The position numbers and the translations under genes are program-made. DNA of 64,000 bases, from contig NZ_CP059560.1 in NCBI RefSeq assembly GCF_017894385.1, forward strand, positions 2,914,001 to 2,978,000, written 5' to 3'. This document shows, in pieces, positions 60,043 to 64,000 of the stretch (position 1 is the first letter of the stretch; the number at the start of each line of letters is the position of its first letter). The DNA comes from Aromatoleum petrolei (GTDB taxonomy: Bacteria > Pseudomonadota > Gammaproteobacteria > Burkholderiales > Rhodocyclaceae). The notes under the pieces are model-generated. The model was not told the origin of the DNA. It searched no databases and saw only the letters and a program-made list of their open reading frames with translations.

Positions 60043-62595
60043 ATGACCATGGATAGACGCGAATTCATCAAGACCAATGCCATCGCGGCCGCCGCGGCGA
60101 CCGCCGGCATCGGCATCCCGGTGGTGGCCCAGGCGCAGGCCCAGCCCGCCGGCAACGCCTCCACGAAGGTGCGCTGGGACAAGGCCGCCTGCCGCTTCTG
60201 CGGCACCGGCTGCTCGGTGCTGGTCGGCGTGCAGAACGGCCGCGTCGTCGCCACCCAGGGCGACCCCGACTCGCCTGTGAACCGCGGCCTCAACTGCATC
60301 AAGGGCTACTTCCTGTCGAAGATCATGTACGGCAACGACCGGCTGACCAAGCCCTTGCTGCGCATGAAGAACGGCAAGTACGACAAGAACGGCGAATTCG
60401 CACCGGTCAGCTGGGACCAGGCTTTCGACATCATGGCCGAGAAATGGAAGGCCGCGATCAAGCAGCACGGCGCCGATTCCGTCGCGATGTTCGGCTCCGG
60501 CCAGTGGACCATCTGGGAAGGCTATGCCGCGGCCAAGCTGCACAAGGCCGGCCTGCGCAGCAACAACCTCGACCCCAACGCGCGCCACTGCATGGCCAGC
60601 GCGGTCGCGGGTTTCATGCGTACCTTCGGCATCGACGAGCCGATGGGCTGCTACGACGACATCGAGAACGCCGACGGCTTCGTGCTGTGGGGCTCGAACA
60701 TGGCCGAGATGCACCCCATCCTGTGGTCGCGCATCACCGACCGCCGCCTGTCCAAGGAAGGCAGCGAGGTGCACGTGCTGTCGACCTTCGAGCACCGCTC
60801 CTTCGAACTCGCCGACAACGGCATGATTTTCGTGCCGAACACCGATCTGGCGATCCTCAACTACATCTGCAACTACATCATCCAGAACAAGAAAGTCAAC
60901 ACCGAGTTCGTCAAGACGCGGGTCAACTTCAAGAAGGGCGAGACCGACATCGGATTTGGCCTGCGCCCGAACCACGCGCTCGAAGCCAATGCCACCAACA
61001 ACGGCTATCCCGGCGCGGACGGCAAGCCCAAGGGCAACACCGGCGCCGCGACCGACATCAGCTTCGAGGAATTCGCCAAGTTCGTGTCCGAGTACACGGC
61101 CGAGAAGGTGTCGAAGCTCTCCGGCGTGCCCGTCGACCGCCTCGAGCGCATGGCCAAGCTCTACGCCGACCCAAAAAAGAAGGTCGTGTCCTTCTGGACC
61201 ATGGGCTTCAACCAGCACACCCGCGGCACGTGGGTGAACAACATGATCTACAACGTGCACCTGCTGGTGGGCAAGATCTCCGAGCCCGGCAACAGCCCGT
61301 TCTCGCTCACCGGCCAGCCCTCGGCCTGTGGAACCGCGCGCGAGGTCGGCACCTTCTCGCATCGCCTGCCGGCCGACATGGTCGTCACCAACCCGATGCA
61401 CCGGGCGATCACCGAGAAGATCTGGCAGCTGCCGGAGGGAACGATTCCCGAGAAGATCGGCTACCACGCCGTCGCCCAGAGCCGGGCGCTCAAGGACGGC
61501 AAGATCAAGTGCTACTGGACCAGCACCACCAACAACATGCAGGCCGGTCCCAACGTCAACGGCGAGGTCTATCCCGGCTGGCGCAATCCGGAAGCCTTCG
61601 TCGTCGTCTCCGACTGCTACCCGACGGTGTCCGCGCTTTCCGCCGACCTGATCCTGCCCGCCGCGATGTGGGCAGAGAAGGAGGGCGCCTTCGGCAACGC
61701 CGAGCGCCGCACGCAGTTCTGGCGCCAGCAGGTGTCCGCACCGGGCCAGGCGAAGTCCGACCTGTGGCAACTGATCGAGTTCTCCAAGCGTTTCAAGGTC
61801 GAGGACGTGTGGCCCGCCGAACTGATCGCGAAGAAGCCCGAGTACAAGGGCAAGACGCTGTTCGACGTGCTGTACAAGAACGGCTCGGTCAACAAGTTCC
61901 CCCTCGCCGACGTCGAGAAGGCCAACGCGCACGCGATCCCCGGCTACATGAACGACGAGTCCAAGGAACTCGGCTTCTACCTGCAGAAGGGTCTGTTCGA
62001 GGAATACGCCCAGTTTGGTCGCGGTCACGGCCACGACCTTGCCGACTTCGCGATGTACCACAAGGCGCGCGGCCTGCGCTGGCCGGTCGTCGAGGGCAAG
62101 GAAACCCTGTGGCGCTTCCGCGAAGGCTACGACCCCTACGTCAAGACCGGCGAGGGCGTGAAGTTCTACGGCCACAAGGACGGCAAGGCGATCATTTTCG
62201 CGCTGCCCTACCAGGATCCGCCGGAGATGCCGGACAAGGAATACGACATGTGGCTGTGTACCGGCCGCGTCCTCGAGCATTGGCACACCGGCACGATGAC
62301 GCGTCGCGTGCCCGAGCTGCACCGCTCGGTGCCCGAGGCGCAGATCTTCATGCACCCGGACGACGCGACGAAACGCGGACTGCAGCGCGGCATGATGGTC
62401 AAGGTCGCTTCGCGTCGCGGCGAGATCACCGCGCGCCTGGAGACCCGCGGCCGCAACAAGCCGCCCGTCGGCCTCATCTTCATCCCGTTCTTCGACGAAG
62501 GGCGCCTGGTGAACAAGCTCACCTTGGATGCCACCTGTCCGATCTCCAAGGAAACGGACTTCAAGAAGTGCGCCGTCAAGGTGCTCAAGGTTTGA
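60043..62595 (+). CDS. napA: Periplasmic nitrate reductase catalytic subunit NapA
   Basis: An 850-residue molybdoenzyme reducing nitrate to nitrite in the periplasm. A twin-arginine leader ([19 protein letters not shown]) is followed by a [4Fe-4S] motif with Cys in [10 protein letters not shown] and [11 protein letters not shown]. The molybdenum-ligand Cys lies in [10 protein letters not shown] (about residue 183). The bis-MGD folds include [10 protein letters not shown] and [20 protein letters not shown], and the C-terminal domain ends [16 protein letters not shown] precedes the ATG. It is full length with no frameshift. The NapB/NapC partners are not in the window and probably follow napH. 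Confidence 0.97.
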   Translation: MTMDRREFIKTNAIAAAAATAGIGIPVVAQAQAQPAGNASTKVRWDKAACRFCGTGCSVLVGVQNGRVVATQGDPDSPVNRGLNCIKGYFLSKIMYGNDRLTKPLLRMKNGKYDKNGEFAPVSWDQAFDIMAEKWKAAIKQHGADSVAMFGSGQWTIWEGYAAAKLHKAGLRSNNLDPNARHCMASAVAGFMRTFGIDEPMGCYDDIENADGFVLWGSNMAEMHPILWSRITDRRLSKEGSEVHVLSTFEHRSFELADNGMIFVPNTDLAILNYICNYIIQNKKVNTEFVKTRVNFKKGETDIGFGLRPNHALEANATNNGYPGADGKPKGNTGAATDISFEEFAKFVSEYTAEKVSKLSGVPVDRLERMAKLYADPKKKVVSFWTMGFNQHTRGTWVNNMIYNVHLLVGKISEPGNSPFSLTGQPSACGTAREVGTFSHRLPADMVVTNPMHRAITEKIWQLPEGTIPEKIGYHAVAQSRALKDGKIKCYWTSTTNNMQAGPNVNGEVYPGWRNPEAFVVVSDCYPTVSALSADLILPAAMWAEKEGAFGNAERRTQFWRQQVSAPGQAKSDLWQLIEFSKRFKVEDVWPAELIAKKPEYKGKTLFDVLYKNGSVNKFPLADVEKANAHAIPGYMNDESKELGFYLQKGLFEEYAQFGRGHGHDLADFAMYHKARGLRWPVVEGKETLWRFREGYDPYVKTGEGVKFYGHKDGKAIIFALPYQDPPEMPDKEYDMWLCTGRVLEHWHTGTMTRRVPELHRSVPEAQIFMHPDDATKRGLQRGMMVKVASRRGEITARLETRGRNKPPVGLIFIPFFDEGRLVNKLTLDATCPISKETDFKKCAVKVLKV

Positions 62596-62621
62596 CGGAA
62601 TAGGGCAGCGGAGCGCGGATC

Positions 62622-63485
62622 ATGGGTGACATGCAGGACAAGCCGGTCGGCCAGGCAGGCGCCTCGCCCCGCCGCCGCTTCCTCCGGGAAGTGGCGGGGG
62701 TGGCGGGAGGCGCCTGCCTGCTGTCGCTCGGCGTCGGCCTGTACGCGAAGCAGGCCAGCGCCCTGCCCGCGGTCGCCCTGCGCCCGCCCGGCGCACTCGC
62801 CGAAGACGACTTCCTCGCCGCCTGCGTGCGCTGCGGCCTGTGCGTGCGCGACTGTCCCTACGACACGCTGAAGCTCGCAGCGCTGGGCGAAGCCGTCCCC
62901 ACCGGCACCCCCTACTTCAATGCACGCCAGATCCCGTGCGAGATGTGCGAGGACATCCCCTGCGTCGCAGCGTGCCCGACCGGCGCGCTCGACCGCAGCC
63001 TCACCGACATCGGCAAGGCGCGCATGGGCCTCGCGGTGCTGATCGACCACGAGACCTGCCTCAACTTCCTCGGCCTGCGCTGCGACGTCTGCTACCGCGT
63101 GTGCCCGGTCATCGACAAGGCGATCACCCTGGAACGCCAGCACAACCCGCGCTCCGACCGCCACGCGATGCTGCTGCCCACCGTGCACTCGGACTACTGC
63201 ACGGGTTGCGGCAAATGCGAGAAGTCCTGCGTGCTGCCCGGCGAAGCGGCGATCAAGGTGCTGCCGGTCAAGCTCGCCCAAGGGTCGAAGGCCGAGCACT
63301 ACCGCAAGGGCTGGGAAGAAAAAGAAGCCGCCGGCCAGTCCCTGATCGGCGAGCAGATCGAACTGCCCGCGCGTGGCCTCGAAGACAAGGCCTATGGCGA
63401 CACGCGCGTGCTGCCCGGCCAGGGGCCGGTGCCGGCCACGCCCGCCCGTCCGGGCAGCGGCCTCGACTCGGGGTGGAAGCCATGA
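62622..63485 (+). CDS. napG: NapG ferredoxin-type quinol dehydrogenase subunit
   Basis: A 287-residue periplasmic iron-sulfur protein with a twin-arginine leader ([19 protein letters not shown]). It has four [4Fe-4S] motif sets: [35 protein letters not shown] and [11 protein letters not shown]. With NapH it passes electrons from quinol towards NapB/NapA. The ATG of napH overlaps its stop. Confidence 0.95.
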   Translation: MGDMQDKPVGQAGASPRRRFLREVAGVAGGACLLSLGVGLYAKQASALPAVALRPPGALAEDDFLAACVRCGLCVRDCPYDTLKLAALGEAVPTGTPYFNARQIPCEMCEDIPCVAACPTGALDRSLTDIGKARMGLAVLIDHETCLNFLGLRCDVCYRVCPVIDKAITLERQHNPRSDRHAMLLPTVHSDYCTGCGKCEKSCVLPGEAAIKVLPVKLAQGSKAEHYRKGWEEKEAAGQSLIGEQIELPARGLEDKAYGDTRVLPGQGPVPATPARPGSGLDSGWKP

Positions 63486-64000
63486 GCGCTGCCACGACCA
63501 AGACCGCACGCCCGCGCATCGGCGCCGAAGCCATCGCCGGCAAGGGCTGGCTGGGCGCGCACAACTGGCTCATCTTGCGCCGCCTGTCCCAGCTCGGCAT
63601 CCTCGCGCTGTTCCTCGCCGGTCCGTGGTTCGGGGTGTGGATCGTCAAGGGCAACCTTTCGTCGAGCCTCACGCTCGACTTGCTGCCGCTCACCGATCCC
63701 TTCCTGCTCGCACAGTCGCTCGCGGCCGGAACGCTCCCCTACAAGGAGGCCCTGATCGGCGCCGGCATCGTCGTCGCCTTCTACCTCGCCGTCGGCGGCC
63801 GCGTGTTCTGCTCGTGGGTGTGCCCGATGAACCTCGTCACCGACGCCGCCGCCTGGCTGCGCCGGCGCCTCGGCCTCAAGGGCGGCAAAATCCCCTCCGG
63901 CGACACGCGCTACTGGCTGCTCGGCTTCATGCTGCTCGCCGCCTTCGCCACCGGCAGCCTCGCGTGGGAATGGGTCAATCCGGTGTCGATGCTGCATCGC
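63482..64000 (+). CDS. napH: NapH membrane quinol dehydrogenase subunit (partial)
   Basis: The first 173 codons; the gene runs past the end. After a cytosolic head come membrane helices (about 33-52, 90-110, 143-160), with the CSWVCP motif of NapH in [20 protein letters not shown]. NapH is the quinol-oxidising partner of NapG. The two cytosolic ferredoxin motifs expected near the C-terminus lie outside the window. Confidence 0.93.
   Translation, partial: MSAATTKTARPRIGAEAIAGKGWLGAHNWLILRRLSQLGILALFLAGPWFGVWIVKGNLSSSLTLDLLPLTDPFLLAQSLAAGTLPYKEALIGAGIVVAFYLAVGGRVFCSWVCPMNLVTDAAAWLRRRLGLKGGKIPSGDTRYWLLGFMLLAAFATGSLAWEWVNPVSMLHR

Noticed and set aside
59893..62355. Minus-strand 820-codon frame opposite napA, and similar long frames opposite recBD, spoT and aas
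   Set aside because: They overlap well-conserved genes completely, show no family motifs, and lack ribosome-binding sites.

Overview
The window is very GC-rich, almost fully coding DNA from a Gram-negative chromosome. A betaproteobacterium of the Rhodocyclales (Thauera/Azoarcus/Aromatoleum type) is the best guess. The reasons are the napFDAGH order beside a narXL-type pair and a Crp/Fnr regulator, the gmk-rpoZ-spoT block, a DUF3460 protein, recCBD, and relics of a secretin-cohesin type II secretion cluster. The genus call is inference from gene content. No tRNA, rRNA, CRISPR array, intact insertion sequence or phage gene was found.

Layout. 0-10.4 kb: the end of an ABC transporter gene, an AI-2E family permease and a membrane hydrolase, then a type I secretion locus on the minus strand. 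That locus holds an HlyD adaptor, a PrtD-type ABC exporter and two tandem paralogous RTX proteins, each followed by a near-identical terminator, with a YjiK/SdiA-regulated-like protein upstream. 10.6-20 kb: recC-recB-recD, joined by ATGA overlaps. 20-23 kb: a sensor kinase and an NtrC-type sigma-54 activator.

23-27.6 kb is the least ordinary part. It holds remains of a type II secretion cluster: intact gspG and two intact pseudopilins, but broken gspF, secretin-cohesin and third-pseudopilin genes. Among these sit short secreted-protein genes and an orphan response regulator. Three plus-strand genes here each have a good sigma-54 (-24/-12) promoter, and two of those promoters share a GC-rich upstream element. 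I infer that the adjacent NtrC-type pair drives this set.

27.6-47 kb: cold-shock protein, NfeD/SPFH pair, a YiaA/unknown/DUF2145 operon divergent from an XRE regulator, Aas plus an LplT-PlsC fusion (lysophospholipid recycling), an alpha/beta hydrolase, a Tat-exported transglutaminase-like protein, a TlpA-like thioredoxin, an NrfJ-like lipoprotein, CreA, a triheme cytochrome c, a DsbA-family protein, a DnaJ-like protein, a PHB-depolymerase-like protein, and a GDYXXLXY/DUF4401/DUF2157 membrane operon. 47-55.6 kb: gmk-rpoZ-spoT, a CobW GTPase, a MocR-type regulator divergent from a LysE exporter, DUF3460, and an exonuclease-GIY-YIG fusion.

55.6-64 kb is a nitrate respiration island: a Crp/Fnr regulator, a NarX/NarL-type pair, and napF-napD-napA-napG-napH running off the end. 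A perfect NarL 7-2-7 site lies between the Crp/Fnr gene and the narX-like gene, and an FNR-type box lies before napF. This gives a coherent nitrate- and oxygen-responsive circuit for periplasmic nitrate reductase.
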